DNA from: Shinisaurus crocodilurus
Lineage: Eukaryota; Chordata; Lepidosauria; Squamata; Shinisauridae
Length of the DNA: 64,000 bases
NCBI GenBank assembly: GCA_021292165.1
Contig: CM037879.1
Location: forward strand, 164,106,886 to 164,170,885
Reading direction: 5' to 3'
Positions 32,678 to 43,050 of the stretch are shown in pieces. Position numbers and translations under genes: made by a program. The notes under the pieces were generated by a model that searched no databases, was not told the DNA's origin, and saw only the letters and a program-made list of their open reading frames with translations. Each line of letters begins with the position of its first letter. Within the stretch, counting starts at the first letter, position 1.

Positions 32678-32919
32678 CGGGGCGGGGGGGGGGGCTGGGG
32701 CTGGCGACTCCTATTTCGGTGGGGCTCCTTTTCCATTGCAGGTTTTACAGCTTTTATTTGGAGCATCATAGGAGCTACCCATGGTGTTCCACGGTGGTGA
32801 ACCTGATTTGGGGATGAAGTTCAGCACCATGGATAGCTCCCATGAAGCTCCAAATAAAAGCTGCAAAACCTGCAATGGAAAAGGAGCCCCACCGAAATAG
32901 GAGTGACCAGTCTCCCCTG
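32678..32919. mobile_element. Palindromic hAT MITE, family P (copy 5, exact TSD)
   Basis: The 242-bp foldback has an exact 8-bp TSD TTTGACAG at 32670-32677 and 32920-32927. The left end has a G-rich expansion (CGGGGCG11-like); the right end is GTCTCCCCTG. Confidence 0.92.
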
Positions 32920-33074
32920 TTTGACAGTTAAAAATGAAAGCCAAGTCTCATGCATAGCAAAACCATGTGGCAAACGGTACCACTTCAGAGAGCAGGTGTG
33001 TGTGTGTGTGATATTTGACCTCTCCGTCATATAATCAAACATTCCCCACATATCAGAGAGAAGTCTAACCTAGG

Positions 33075-33246
33075 CAGGGGAGGCTCAGGCTGGTGACTCC
33101 ACATGACCTGTCCATGAACTCCATCCCCCAAATAGTTTCACCACTATGGAGCACCATGGATAGCTCCTATGAAGCTCCCAATAAAAGCTGAAAAACCTGC
33201 AATGGATTAGGGGCCCCATCAAAATAGGAGTCACCAGCCTCCGCTG
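33075..33246. mobile_element. Palindromic hAT MITE, family P (copy 6, internal deletion)
   Basis: It starts CAGGGGAGGCTCAGGCTGG and ends AGTCACCAGCCTCCGCTG. The 8-bp flanks are AACCTAGG and AGCTTAGG (6 of 8). The left arm is shortened. Confidence 0.82.
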
Positions 33247-34140
33247 AGCTTAGGCCTCTCTCTGATTGCTAGTTTTCTATGTGCGGGTACATTCATAAAT
33301 GCAACACATACACACACCACAGTCTACCACATTGTTTGTTTGTTTTTAGCCATACCTCACAGTGGAGTCCTTCTTGAACTGTGCCATGTAATTTTGCAGA
33401 ACGTGCTGGTCTGTTCTTATTGACACTTGGAAGCTGTGGTAGCAGTTGAATGCTAGGAGGCAAAGCATCTATGTTCTGGAACAGGGAGTGACCATTATAT
33501 TCGAAGGAGCTAGCAGCTTCTGCAGAAAGAGCGATTTGATTTCCCTGAATAGTCAATACTTAGCAGATGCTAAAACTTTGGCACAATGCAGATTTGTGGA
33601 GATTTATTCCACTGATGTTCAAAATGTGTCCAACCTGGAAGCTTTTCAGCCAGAAGTATTCCTGCCATGTACATCTTGAAATTAATATGAGGGGAGGGGG
33701 AACATCCTGCTTCTATTATTCCTCCTTCTCAAAAGCATTGTATGATGGCAAATAGTCACAATCATATTATCAGACATAAACGACTCCCCCATTTAAAATA
33801 TTGATATATCTTGCAGGCCACAAGGGAATTGGTTTGAGAATAGGAAAAGCAATATCCTGTTAGACAGGCAAAATGAGAAACGGACTTATCAGAGCAGCAA
33901 GTCATCTGTTGCAGAATGAGGAGGGGAAGGTGAACACAGTACTTTGCTCTCTTACTATGAGAAATATGAAATGTGTTGCTATGGCAAGGTGGGGCAGGGG
34001 AACAGCTTCAGCATGTGAATCAATAACAAATCTTTCTCACCTTTCTTTGATCTATGGGGAAAGTGGTATGTACTTACAGTAAACCAGTCAATAATTAAGA
34101 TTGTTATGCCAGTTTGATCCTAATTTATGGTGAAACAGTG
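33247..34140. other. No recognisable feature
   Basis: AT-moderate unique-looking sequence with no repeat signature that I can support. Confidence 0.35.
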
Positions 34141-34144
34141 TCAA

Positions 34145-34675
34145 CACGTAGGAAGCTGCCTTATACTGAGTCAGACCATCGGTCCATCTATTGTTGACAC
34201 TGACCTAGTTCACATGATCACTGTAGCCCACCATGGCTTATTTAAGCCACAGCGGGTTGTGGCGCCAGGTTGCTGGTTCAAGTCCCCCGCGGCTTCTCGG
34301 GTCATCCGAACCTGGCAAGGGTGGCTTGTTGGGGTGGTTAACAAACCACCCCACAGCCCTACAACAGGCCATGGGTTCTGGGTGGTTGGTTAATCACCCC
34401 AACAAGCCACCCTCTCTGGGTTCAGATGACACAAGAAGCCATGCCCGGCGAGGGTAATTATGTAAATCGGGCTGGCATGCAGCTGGCACACGCAGGGTGG
34501 TTAAGAAACTACCATGGTTTATCAACCACCCTCATGTCATGCAAACCAGTCCACTGACTGGTAGTGTCTTCACTAGCCAGATATTTTTCCAGCCCCACCT
34601 GGAGATGCCAGGGATTGAACCTGGGACCTTCTGCTTGCAAAGCAGGTGCTCTACCACTGAGCTATGGCCCCTCCC
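34145..34675 (-). mobile_element. tRNA-headed SINE (family S2), split by a hAT element
   Basis: The head is the complement of 34615-34675: 'ggccatagctcagtggtagagcacctgctttgc' (box A) and 'ggttcaatccc' (box B). The tail at 34145-34204 is '...gatggtctgactcagtataaggcagcttcc' in complement. A 346-bp element interrupts the body. The head lies 10 bp from a 5S pseudogene. Confidence 0.85.
34205..34550. mobile_element. hAT-like element inserted in SINE S2 (346 bp)
   Basis: The inverted termini CTAGTTCACATGA and TCATGCAAACCAG (complement CTGGTTTGCATGA) match at 10 of 13, all differences being transitions. The octamers ACACTGAC (34197-34204) and CCACTGAC (34551-34558) flank it, and the SINE reads on across the site. 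The interior has more inverted 'gggtggtta/taaccaccc' blocks. Confidence 0.75.
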
Positions 34676-34684
34676 CTTAAAAGT

Positions 34685-34803
34685 AGCCTACAGAACCTGG
34701 TATTCCCAGGCAGTCTCCTATCCAAGTACTAAACCAGGCCCACCCCTGCATAACTTTTGAGGTCAGATGGGATCAGGGTCTTTCAGGGTGGTGTGGCTGT
34801 AGG
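34685..34803 (-). pseudogene. 5S rRNA pseudogene, near full length
   Basis: The complement of this interval follows vertebrate 5S rRNA from its first to last bases: 'cctacagccacaccaccctgaa', then 'gcctggtttagtacttggatagg', 'agactgcctgggaatacc', '..tgtaggct'. Box A is damaged ('agttatgcagggg' for 'agctaagcagggt'), and several stem pairs are lost, so it should be inactive. No T-run terminator follows; instead a SINE S2 begins 10 bp downstream on the same strand. Confidence 0.85.
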
Positions 34804-34805
34804 TT

Positions 34806-35033
34806 GACCATGTGTGTGTGTATTAGCTTTAGAAGACAAATCAGAGTGATGAATTATTATATTACCTTTATGAAATGAATAATTGAGATGTAGTTATATT
34901 ATGTATTTATTTATTTATTTATTTATTGTTATTCTTATAATTCCTTGTTTTGTTAAAAAGTTTTTATTGAATAAATTATTCAATAAAATATTATTGTACT
35001 GAGAGTAGAAATGGATGCAATCTACTTCCAGGT
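34806..35033. other. AT-rich spacer with (TTTA)n
   Basis: Low-complexity (TTTA)n at about 34902-34926. 'Ttgaataaattattcaataaa' at 34967-34988 is a short palindrome. Confidence 0.5.
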
Positions 35034-35276
35034 TTATTTATTTATTTATTTATTATATTTATACCCCACCTTTTTCCCCGCAAGGAACCCAAGGCGGCTT
35101 ACATAATCCTCCTCCTCCTCCATTTTATCCTCACAACAACCCTGTGAGGTAGGTTAGGCTGAGAGTCAGTGACTGGCCCAAAGTCACCCAGTGAGTTTCA
35201 TGGCCGAGCGGGGACTAGAACTTGGATCTCCTGAGTTCCAGTCCAACACTCTCACCACTACGCCACACTGGCTCTC
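35034..35276 (-). mobile_element. SINE S1, full length
   Basis: (TTTA)n tail on the left, head 'cgccacactggctctc' on the right. It is very similar to the 29012-29254 copy, including 'ataccccgcc/ataccccacc'. Confidence 0.88.
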
Positions 35277-35799
35277 TAGTTGTATCACTTTTGCATGTGT
35301 TCACTCTTACGTCCATTCCATCCCGTTTCTGCATTAATCTGTGATTTATTTATGTTTAATGCTGCACAAAAACTCACATATATTTTTTCTAATATATATT
35401 TTCCAATATATTTTCATTAAAATATGCATTCGTAGATGAGTTTTGATACTTTTTTGAGCAGAGGACCATCGGAACATTTGGGAAGTGCAAAAGTCAGTGG
35501 ATAACTAAGTTCTGCTCTGAACATTAGTTCAGGAAATGCAGATCAGGCTGGTGGTTCATATCAGAATTCACAAAGATCACATTCCTCAAGCATCCCTAAT
35601 TGAATTGTAACTGCGAAATAAATTATTATCGCATTTGTCTGAATACATTGAGGCTGTATCTGTTACAGATGGATTTTTTGTTCTGTTTTAATATTGCTGT
35701 TATTTTGTTTGTAGAACTGAGTGCAATTCTACTGTGGAAAAGCAATATATGAATACATTTGATGGCTGAATGGCTTAATATGATCACAGAGTTGTTATT

Positions 35800-35912
35800 C
35801 CCAATGTTTTGGACCACAACTCCCAGGATTCTTGACCATAGGCCATGTTGGCTGGGGCTGATGGGAGCTGAAGTCCAAGACATCTGGAGGAAACCAGGTT
35901 GGGGAAGGCTAC
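35800..35912. mobile_element. Hairpin MITE family H, left end missing
   Basis: 'Aatgttttggaccacaactcccaggattc' pairs with 'gctgatgggagctgaagtccaagacatctgg'. The right end 'ccaggttggggaaggct' is intact. Confidence 0.7.
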
Positions 35913-36657
35913 TACCACTTATTTCTAGCCTCAGAGGAATAGGCCTTTATCTGACTGCAGGCTTCACTGGCTGTTTCTAAAGCTGGGATTTTGAGCCACT
36001 TATAGAGATGTATGAGAAATTTGTTTCAGTTCATTTTTGACCAGAATTTACCCAGATTGCACCTCCTGGACCTAAACATGGGCCCAATCCCAATCTGTGA
36101 TTGAAGCCTGTACATTTCCAAGCTCGAAACATGATTCAAGGAACAAACGAAAATGTGTTTGAAGAACGTGTACATTTGGAAAGTGTGCACAAACATACAT
36201 TAATCAATGGGAGAAAAATGTGTCCATTTCAAGAAGGTGCACAATTGATGTGTACATTTAGAAAAAGGCGCATGAAAATATGCACAAATGTTCATGCAAA
36301 AAGGAGGGGGGGAATGAAGCTTGCAATCTGATATGGACAGAGCTTTGAGGGGGAAATTGGAGAACCTCAATGAGCTGACTGACATCCCTGCTGTTGCATA
36401 GACACTGGGATGAAGCCATCAAAATTCCACTTAACAAGGCACTGAATTTTAGTCCTCTCAAGTTAGAGAGGAACACTCTTTCTGATCAATCACCTGGCTT
36501 TGTTCCCAGTTAAAGTTTTGTCCCAAAGGCTTGCATAGAATGAGTCTCAAGCCATACGTTTGTACAACTTCAAACTCATTGGGGATCTACTCTGCTTATT
36601 ATAGCACAACGGTTACTCCTGGAATTAAGACCAGAAAGAGAGGGGCAGGATCTCAGT

Positions 36658-37022
36658 GTCGGGACCCACCAGGATTAGACCTGGGAACCCTTGGCTCTGT
36701 GTGCAGCTGCCCTGCATGTGAGCCACCAGAGCGGCAGTTTGGAGCATCTTCCAGGGCAATGAGATATGCTCGGGCTCTGAACTGGCCCTGCCCACCCAGG
36801 CTGGCCACTGAGCCCTCCTAAACAGGAAGGATTATAAAGGCTTCCTGTTTTGGCCGGGACTTTTCCTAAGCAACGATAGTCTTCGTGACTCTGGTATGCT
36901 TGGGTGTGTTCTTTGGTACCAACTCTTGACTTTACCTCGCAGCCCTGACTCGCTTGCCCAAGTCCTCTTGGCTCCTGTCTCCTGGCTTCTTTCCGAGTGC
37001 TGCCTACAGCTCAGCCCTGACA
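36658..37022 (+). mobile_element. LTR-like sequence (possible solo LTR)
   Basis: It starts TGTCGGGACC and ends AGCCCTGACA (TGTC...GACA). A TATA box 'ttataaagg' lies at about 36830, and a C/T-rich stretch like an R-U5 region follows. No matching 4-6-bp flanks were found, so the left boundary is uncertain. Confidence 0.3.
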
Positions 37023-37834
37023 TTTGGGGAAAGGCAATGGGGGAAGTGGCTGAGCGCTGAGAACACTAAGTGAGGTGCACAGTGTCTGATTCTATCCGGA
37101 AAGATCGGTAGGATGAGGAATCTCACTTTTTCAATATCAGTAGTACAGAATTTTCCTCTCCTTTTGGCTGCTGTGCCGAGTATAAAAATCAGAGCACATC
37201 TCTCGTCAACCTCCCTTAAGGCCACTAATTAGCTCTGGAAACTGGGGGCTGTTTTGTATCTCTTGCACAGGCATTCATGCAGCAATCAGGCGCACAGAAG
37301 AGGTTCTTCAGTGCGGTCCCTTTTCCCTGCATCCATCTGCTGCTGCTCTGTGCTCTCATCTGTTTTTCCTGCCTGAAAGGCTCGTGAGTGCTGTGGCTAA
37401 TTTTTATGAGGTTTGATTTTTGCCATTAAAAGTGTGTGGGATATGAAAAGCCGCTTGAAACCCTCTACCTCACTGCCCTTTCATGGTGTGTGTGTGTGTG
37501 TGTGTGCGCGCGCAGAACCCTGAGATGCTGCAGCTTCAGTCCCATTTTTAGTTTTTTCTGCTTCACGGGTTGATCCCGGCCCATCAAATCTGGGGATGCG
37601 ATGGCATCAGTAAAGGTAAATGAAGCCTCCTGTTGCACTCACTCTGGATGGATGGATGGACAAGGGAAGGCACCCTGATTGCCAAAAACGGTCAGTGCAA
37701 GATAGTGAAGCATTTGGCCCATTCCAGCACTCAGCACCTGGAGTTACAAATGGAGCAGAATGTGGATAGGTATGCACATTCAAATATACAACCAAATGTG
37801 CATCCCATCGAAAGTAAAACAGTGTGGCTGAATG
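37023..37834. other. No recognisable feature; (GT)n at 37487-37505
   Basis: Unique-looking sequence with a short (GT)n/(GC)n tract and (GGAT)n at about 37647-37660. Confidence 0.35.
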
Positions 37835-38018
37835 GCATCCAGGTGGTAGAGCACCTGCTTTGCATGCAGCAGGTCCCAGGTTCGACCCCCAGCATCTCCA
37901 GGTAGGGCTGGAAAAACTCCTCTGGAAACCTTGGAGAGCTGCTGCCGGTCAGTGTCAACAGTGCTGGCCTAGATGGACCTAGGGTCTGACTCTGTATAAG
38001 GCAGCTTCCTATGTTCCG
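37835..38018 (+). mobile_element. tRNA-headed SINE (family S2), full length
   Basis: Head 'ccaggtggtagagcacctgctttgcatgcagcaggtcccaggttcgacccc'. Body 'agcatctccaggtagggctggaaaaactcc', 'ggagagctgctgccggtcagtgtcaacagtgctgg'. End 'ctctgtataaggcagcttcctatgttcc'. The tRNA-like A and B boxes are both well preserved. It has no A-rich tail. Confidence 0.85.
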
Positions 38019-38179
38019 ATGTCATTCGTCTGCATTGCACTACTTTCAGTGAGGTGTGCATTCGGATGTGGATCTAAATGCACACGCACACACACACCAC
38101 ATCCTCCTGATCCCTAAATAGTCCACAATGCAGGACTGGATTTGGGGAAGGAGTGTCAGCCCAGTTGGCTCAGCAACAG

Positions 38180-38378
38180 CGAGAGGCTGGAGCTCAGTGA
38201 CAAGAGCCCCTGCTTTGCACGTAGAAGGTCCCAGGTTCGATCCCCGGCACCTCCCAGGAGGGCTAGGAAGGATCCCAGCTGGAACCCAGGAGAGCCGCTG
38301 CCAGCCAGTGTTGACAGTGTTGGCCCATTAGACGGACCAAGGGTTGGACACCATATAAAGGAGCTTCCTATGTTCCAA
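38180..38378 (+). mobile_element. tRNA-headed SINE (family S2), second copy in tandem
   Basis: Same orientation, 160 bp after the first copy. Head 'gctggagctcagtgacaagagcccctgctttgcacg', end 'ccatataaaggagcttcctatgttcc'. It is more diverged than the first. Confidence 0.82.
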
Positions 38379-39118
38379 TGACATATTACTCTCTCTCTCC
38401 CCAGTACCTGCCCCAATGCAGTGCTGTGCCCTTTCAAAAAGGGGGTGTAAAACTCTGACAAAGCAAAGGGAGCACTTTTTTTTTTTTTTTTTTGGTCAGG
38501 GGCAAAAATATTTGCAAAACAGCCACCCCCACCACTTCAGCTCAGCATTGTCCCTTCCATCGCTGGACAGATCTGCAATTCTTTGCGCCATTTGTACCAG
38601 GCATCATCTCAGTGGTGCAGCTACGGCTGGATCTCGGGGCCAAAGTCTTGGGCTTTGCAGTCTGGGGAAGACCCTAAATGGCCACCTGGAGAGCTGCAGG
38701 CAGTGGGGACAACAGCAAGCAGCTCTGGCATCAGCGCCTGGGCTCCATGGGTATAACCCCACCCACCGCAACAGGGCTGACTCTGCTCACCTTAGCAGTA
38801 TTTCTTTCTTTATCATTTCCCCCCAAACTTTTTATACTCAGGAGGTGGCTAGCCAGGCATGTGCATAGCTACAGATGCTCATTTTTACTTTTAAAACATG
38901 TTATCCCTTTCGAGAACAAAATGGTGTTCATTCCCCAACGTAAATGCAATGAGCAACGGCACACAGTGGAAGCAAACTCGTATTTTATTCCTGTAGTCAT
39001 GATGGTGCTATGATTGAAAATGGAAAACTGCTTGTCCTCAGAGTATTTCTTATTTCAATTAGGGTCGGCAAACAGGTTTGGTTTTGCTTTTTGCTCTTAT
39101 GTATCCGGACAGACGTAT
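38379..39118. other. No recognisable feature
   Basis: T17 run at 38477-38493. Otherwise unique-looking; the stretch at 38620-38660 resembles 3145-3190. Confidence 0.35.
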
Positions 39119-39196
39119 GTGTCAGGGATGCTTTGACTTGGATCCCTGCATTGAGCAGGGGGTTGGACTTGATGGCCCTTCCAACCCTACCTATGA
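39119..39196 (+). mobile_element. CR1 3'-end fragment
   Basis: 'Cagggatgctttgacttggatccctgcattgagcagggggttggacttgatggcccttccaaccctacctatg' is a CR1 LINE terminus. It shares the tail used by the 5S-CR1 SINEs but has LINE rather than 5S sequence upstream, so it is a useful comparison. Confidence 0.65.
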
Positions 39197-39261
39197 TAGG
39201 AATGTAGAAGCAGTTGTAAAGCGTGGAATGGCGGGAGGGGAGAAGACAAATGTGATTGTGT

Positions 39262-39328
39262 GTTCCACACAGAGAGCTTCAGCTATTGGGTGGTATAGAA
39301 ATGAAATTATTCTTAATTTAATTATTAA
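39262..39328 (+). mobile_element. L2-type 3' tail fragment
   Basis: 'Cagagagcttcagctattgggtggtatagaaatgaaattattc' equals the 3' end of the L2 at 17.33-18.0 kb. Confidence 0.6.
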
Positions 39329-39350
39329 TTTCATGGCTGTCAGTCCATGT

Positions 39351-39830
39351 CCGGGCCCGATTCAAAGTGCTGGGATTAATTTATAAAGCCCTAAATGGCT
39401 TGGGGTCAGATTACCTGAGGGATTGTCTCCTCCCATATATACCTCCACGGACCCTAAGATCATCCTCAGTGGTCCTCCTCTGGGAGCCTCTGCCAAAGAA
39501 AGTGAGGTGGGTGTCTACTAGGAGGAAGGCCTTTTCTGCTGTGGCACCCCATTTGTGTAATGAACTTCCCAGAGAGGCTCACCTGGCACCTACATTGTGC
39601 TGTTTCCCACACCAGGTGAAGACCTTATTTTCCCAGGAATTTTTAGTCTTTCAGTCTCTGTTGCTTTAACTCTTTTACAGTATTTTAAATCTCTGTACTG
39701 CTGCTTGGTTTTAGGCTTTTAGGAGTAGAAACCTAAAATAGGTTTTTACTCCTATTTTATACTGTAGTTTTAAATTTTTATGCTGTATTTTAAGTTGTAT
39801 TTAAAATACGGGGCATCTAAAAAGGGGGTG
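39351..39830 (+). mobile_element. L2-clade LINE 3' end with open C-terminal frame
   Basis: A plus-strand frame of about 100 codons (39367-39669) contains YKALNGLGSDYLRDCLLPY, RTLRSSS and HLCNELPREAHLAP, the conserved C-terminal blocks of L2 ORF2. It is among the better-kept L2 tails here. A 3' UTR follows to about 39830. Confidence 0.78.
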
Positions 39831-40909
39831 GGAAGACCATTAAGTCTCAAATTACCTCTAGTACAAAGCCTCCAGTTCCTTTCTTGCCACCCATGCACCA
39901 CAGAGACCTGATTGCGTAGCAGTCATAAATCAAGCAGCAGTAACTCTCACTGACTACCGTTTCAAGCTGGATTCAGAAAGGGAACGTAGGCAGAGGTGGG
40001 GGAAGGTGTTGGGCCTGATCCCTCCAGTCTTCAACCAGAGAGTATCCTTTTGATCTCTCCCTTTGCCGGTAATGATTGACAGCAGAAACACCAAGGAAGC
40101 TGCGTGCATCAAGCTGAGCTGTCTGCCAAGGCAATTAAGCTCTCATTGCAAACACACACACACACACACACACATACCATAGGCATCTTTCCTGGCTCTC
40201 CAAAGTCATTGATGGTCACTGTGTCATGCTTCGAGAGCTGATGTCATCTCTGTGGTCTCCGGCAGCATGTCAGCTCTGGGGACCCTCCGGGTTTTAGTAT
40301 TGGCCAGTCTTGCCCAGGCATCTGTGGGGAGATGTCTCTTGCTTGCGCAGAACAGGGATTATGTTTCGCATACGGGCGGTATCTGTTTTGCTCACTCTCA
40401 CAAGCCAGCCAACTCCCAGACAAGTCTCTCAAAGCAGAACTGCCAGCAGCAAGCTTCAACCTTTCCTCCCATCAATATTCATCAGATGGCACACTTGTAC
40501 TTGTGCGCACTGCACGTTTCCCACAGCAGCAGCAGCAGCAACCCTTGTCTGTAAAAGGCAGGTCTCCATTCCGGGATGCTCTGTCACCTGGAAGAAAAGG
40601 GAAATGGTGGGTGAGCGTTGATTTTTTCACAGCCTCCAGAAATAACATTCCTCTTCCCCAAGCTAGGAAATCCCGTGCCACCGCGGTGCGCTTGAAGCGC
40701 CCGTGTCACAGATCCAGAGGAGCAGCTGCGCCACCACCACACTTCTCTCATTAAAGCTCAGCCCTAGGGTGACTTTAAAGACACTGAGCTATAGGAGAGC
40801 TGAGTATTAATGAGTCCTTAAACTGGGGTTCTTGCTGCCATTGTGAGTTTTCAGCCTGGATTTTGGTTGAGTTCAGAATCCAGGCCAGAACTGCAGCATC
40901 TGGATAGGG
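39831..40909. other. Low-repeat sequence; (CA)n at 40151-40174
   Basis: No repeat family is recognised apart from the (CA)12 tract and (CAG)n at 40520-40540. A frame from 40267 starts with a hydrophobic, signal-peptide-like segment but has no other support. Confidence 0.35.
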
Positions 40910-41224
40910 CAGGGGTGTCAAATCTCTTTCAGCCTGAGGGCCGAATCTTATTTTGGAGAAGCTCTCAGGGGCCACATTCCAGTGGTGGGTGGAGCTGAGG
41001 GCAAAAGGGGCAGTGCCAAAAAATACCTTTTCATTTAAAGCTCTTACTGCCACTAACAAAGCCTCAGGAGAGGCATTTCAACCTTTTAGAATGGGGGGGG
41101 GGGGGACACACACTGAAAACGGGAAATGATTGGCTGTCATAGGAATGGGGATGGGGCAAGGGGGCCAGATTAAGACCCCAGGTGGGCCAGATTTGGTCCA
41201 CAGGCCTGAGTTTTGACACACCTG
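40910..41224. mobile_element. hAT MITE, family C (315 bp)
   Basis: It begins CAGGGGTGTCAAATCTC and ends GAGTTTTGACACACCTG. The 8-bp flanks GGATAGGG and GGTTAGGA match at 6 of 8. The interior matches the 22.05-kb copy. Confidence 0.8.
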
Positions 41225-41356
41225 GGTTAGGAAGAAGCACTTCCAGCCTAGATCTACGGCTTTCTAGTGAGCTCCAGAGCCATACCAGAAATGCATGAGA
41301 GGTGGGCCCAGTGCAATCTGGGATGTCCCTGGGCCCTGCTACACGCACTTCTCCCC

Positions 41357-41875
41357 AGATTGCAATTAATACATCTATATTTCCAACTTGTATCCCATCC
41401 CTATCTTCCCTTCAATTACCCATCTTAATTTTCTTAGTCCTGATAGTCCTTAGTCCTACTAGTCCTGATTGGCTATATGCTTCCTCCAGTATCAGAGGCA
41501 GTATGCCTGTGTACACCAGTTGCTGGGGAACATGGGCAGGAAGGTGTTATCACACTCATGTCCTGCTTGTGGGTCTCCCAGGAGGGCAGCTGGCTGGCCA
41601 CTGTGTGAACAGAATGCGGGACTAGATGGACCCTTTCTCTGATCTAGCATGGCTCTTCTTACGTTCTTAATAAAATAAGTATCTATATTCCTAATAAAAC
41701 ACCACAAGTAAATACATATATTAATAAACAGACATAAATATAGTTGTAAAAATTCATACATCAGTGTAAAAAAAAAAATAGCACTCACCAATAGTGATAA
41801 ATAGGCATAGGCATTAACAATCATAAGTGGTCATAGAAAACAATAAGTGGTAATCAGAAAGGAATAAAAACCCTT
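41357..41875. repeat. AT-rich dispersed repeat, split by a CR1-like insertion
   Basis: The 41357-41450 and 41671-41875 pieces correspond to the continuous repeat at 24860-25190. The break holds the CR1-like fragment listed next. Confidence 0.5.
41462..41670 (+). mobile_element. CR1-like 3'-end fragment
   Basis: 'Agtatcagaggcagtatgcctgtgtacaccagttgctggggaacatgggc' through 'gctcttcttacgttctta' is the plus-strand 3' end of the 47.46-kb family, ending in the octamer-like tail. Confidence 0.7.
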
Positions 41876-42063
41876 GGGGGCGTGACGATGGGGACGGTCA
41901 TGAGGAGTGCCCGCACTTCAAAACTGATTACTGAGCAATATATGGTCCCTCTTTCCTTTCCCGCTTTCGCCACCTGTCATAATGATAGGCTTTTTAATAC
42001 AAAGACCAATACAACTAAACTGATCATCTGGGTAACATTTGACCCTAACATGATAAAGGGACA

Positions 42064-42235
42064 CATTTATTTATTTATTACATTTTCGTCCCACCTTTCT
42101 TCCATTGCGGAACTCAAGGTGGCTACATGTGGTTCCCAGGTGGTCTCCCCTGCCAGCACTGACCAGACCCAGAACTGCTTAGCTTCAGCAAGGTGGCTGC
42201 CTGATCTGCCTCCAGGCCATACCCTGGGACCACTT
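42064..42235 (-). mobile_element. 5S-headed SINE with Sauria/L2-like tail (copy 1)
   Basis: The complement reads 'gaagctaagcagttctgggtctggtcagtgctgg..ggagaccacctgggaacc', which is 5S box A to box C. It then reads 'cttgagttccgcaatggaagaaaggtgggacgaaaatgtaataaataaataaa', the same tail plan as SINE S1. A tRNA-headed S2 SINE lies about 20 bp upstream on the same strand. Confidence 0.8.
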
Positions 42236-42256
42236 ACAGCTTTTTCCTGTGCATAT

Positions 42257-42434
42257 GGAACACAGCAAGTTGCCTTATGCCAAGCCGGACCATTGGTTCA
42301 TCTAGTTCAGTATTGCCTGTCCAGCAGCAGCTCTTTCAGGGTTTCAAGCAGGATTCTTTCCCATCCCTATTTGGGGATTGAACCTGGGACCTTTTGCACC
42401 CAAAGCAAGTGCTCTACCAATGAGCTACAGGGCA
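42257..42434 (-). mobile_element. tRNA-headed SINE (family S2)
   Basis: Complement layout: 3' end 'acacagcaagttgccttatgccaagccgg' on the left, head 'ttgaacctgggacc...agcaagtgctctaccaatgagctac' on the right. Confidence 0.82.
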
Positions 42435-42698
42435 GGCGGCACTTCTCCTAAATATGTATTTTATTTTTTTATACAGTTTGTTAGAAGCAGCTGGAGTCCT
42501 GCTTTTCTCTAACTATATTTTCTGTATATTTCAGCTTTTTAGTTAGGTAATTGGGACTTTGTATTTTTTAATGTTGTGCACTTTGTAGTACACATAAAGA
42601 TAGAATATCTTAATTTGGGATTTTGAAGGAGATTGATGGGTTTTGGATCCGGGATGATGCTCAGTGAGTAGCATCTACAACCTACCCACCCCCTCTCA

Positions 42699-42720
42699 AC
42701 ACACACACACACACACACAC
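42699..42720. repeat. (CA)n microsatellite
   Basis: About 11 CA units. Confidence 0.95.
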
Positions 42721-42865
42721 CTTTTTCTTTTGTGTATGCATTTATTTTTAAATGTGGAATTTTAAATGGCTTAAGTGAAGCTCTTTATGTATACTGCACA
42801 CAAGATGCTGGCCTCACCTCAACACTTTCTGTGAGTGCCAAAATACATTTCTCTTCTCTCTCCCC

Positions 42866-42899
42866 CCCCCCCCCCCGCCCCCGCCCCCGCCCCCGCCCC
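42866..42899. repeat. C-run and (CCCCCG)n repeat
   Basis: C12 followed by four CCCCCG hexamers. The complementary G-strand (GGGGGC)n has the form of a G-quadruplex. Confidence 0.9.
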
Positions 42900-43050
42900 T
42901 TCACAGCTAGGCAAGATTTGTGCTTTGTTAGGTTATTATTATGGACCTTGTCAACAACCTGCATTTTCTGTGTAATCACTGTACTTTTGTTATGACAATA
43001 GCCTGGTTTGGATCATACTCTCCCCCTTACCTTCTACTTACCTTATACAG

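Noticed and set aside
30451..33246. CRISPR-like or satellite array reading of the repeated units
   Set aside because: Units are palindromic, unequally spaced, and have separate TSDs; the DNA is eukaryotic.
37843..37900. tRNA-like sequence with good A and B boxes (also near 38190, 34620, 42420)
   Set aside because: These are heads of S2 SINEs: they continue directly into the SINE body and lack a complete acceptor stem.
40252..40554. Open frame with a signal-peptide-like start (MSALGTLRVLVLASLAQ)
   Set aside because: No homologue recognised, no splice or promoter context, overlapping frames of similar length in other phases; likely chance.
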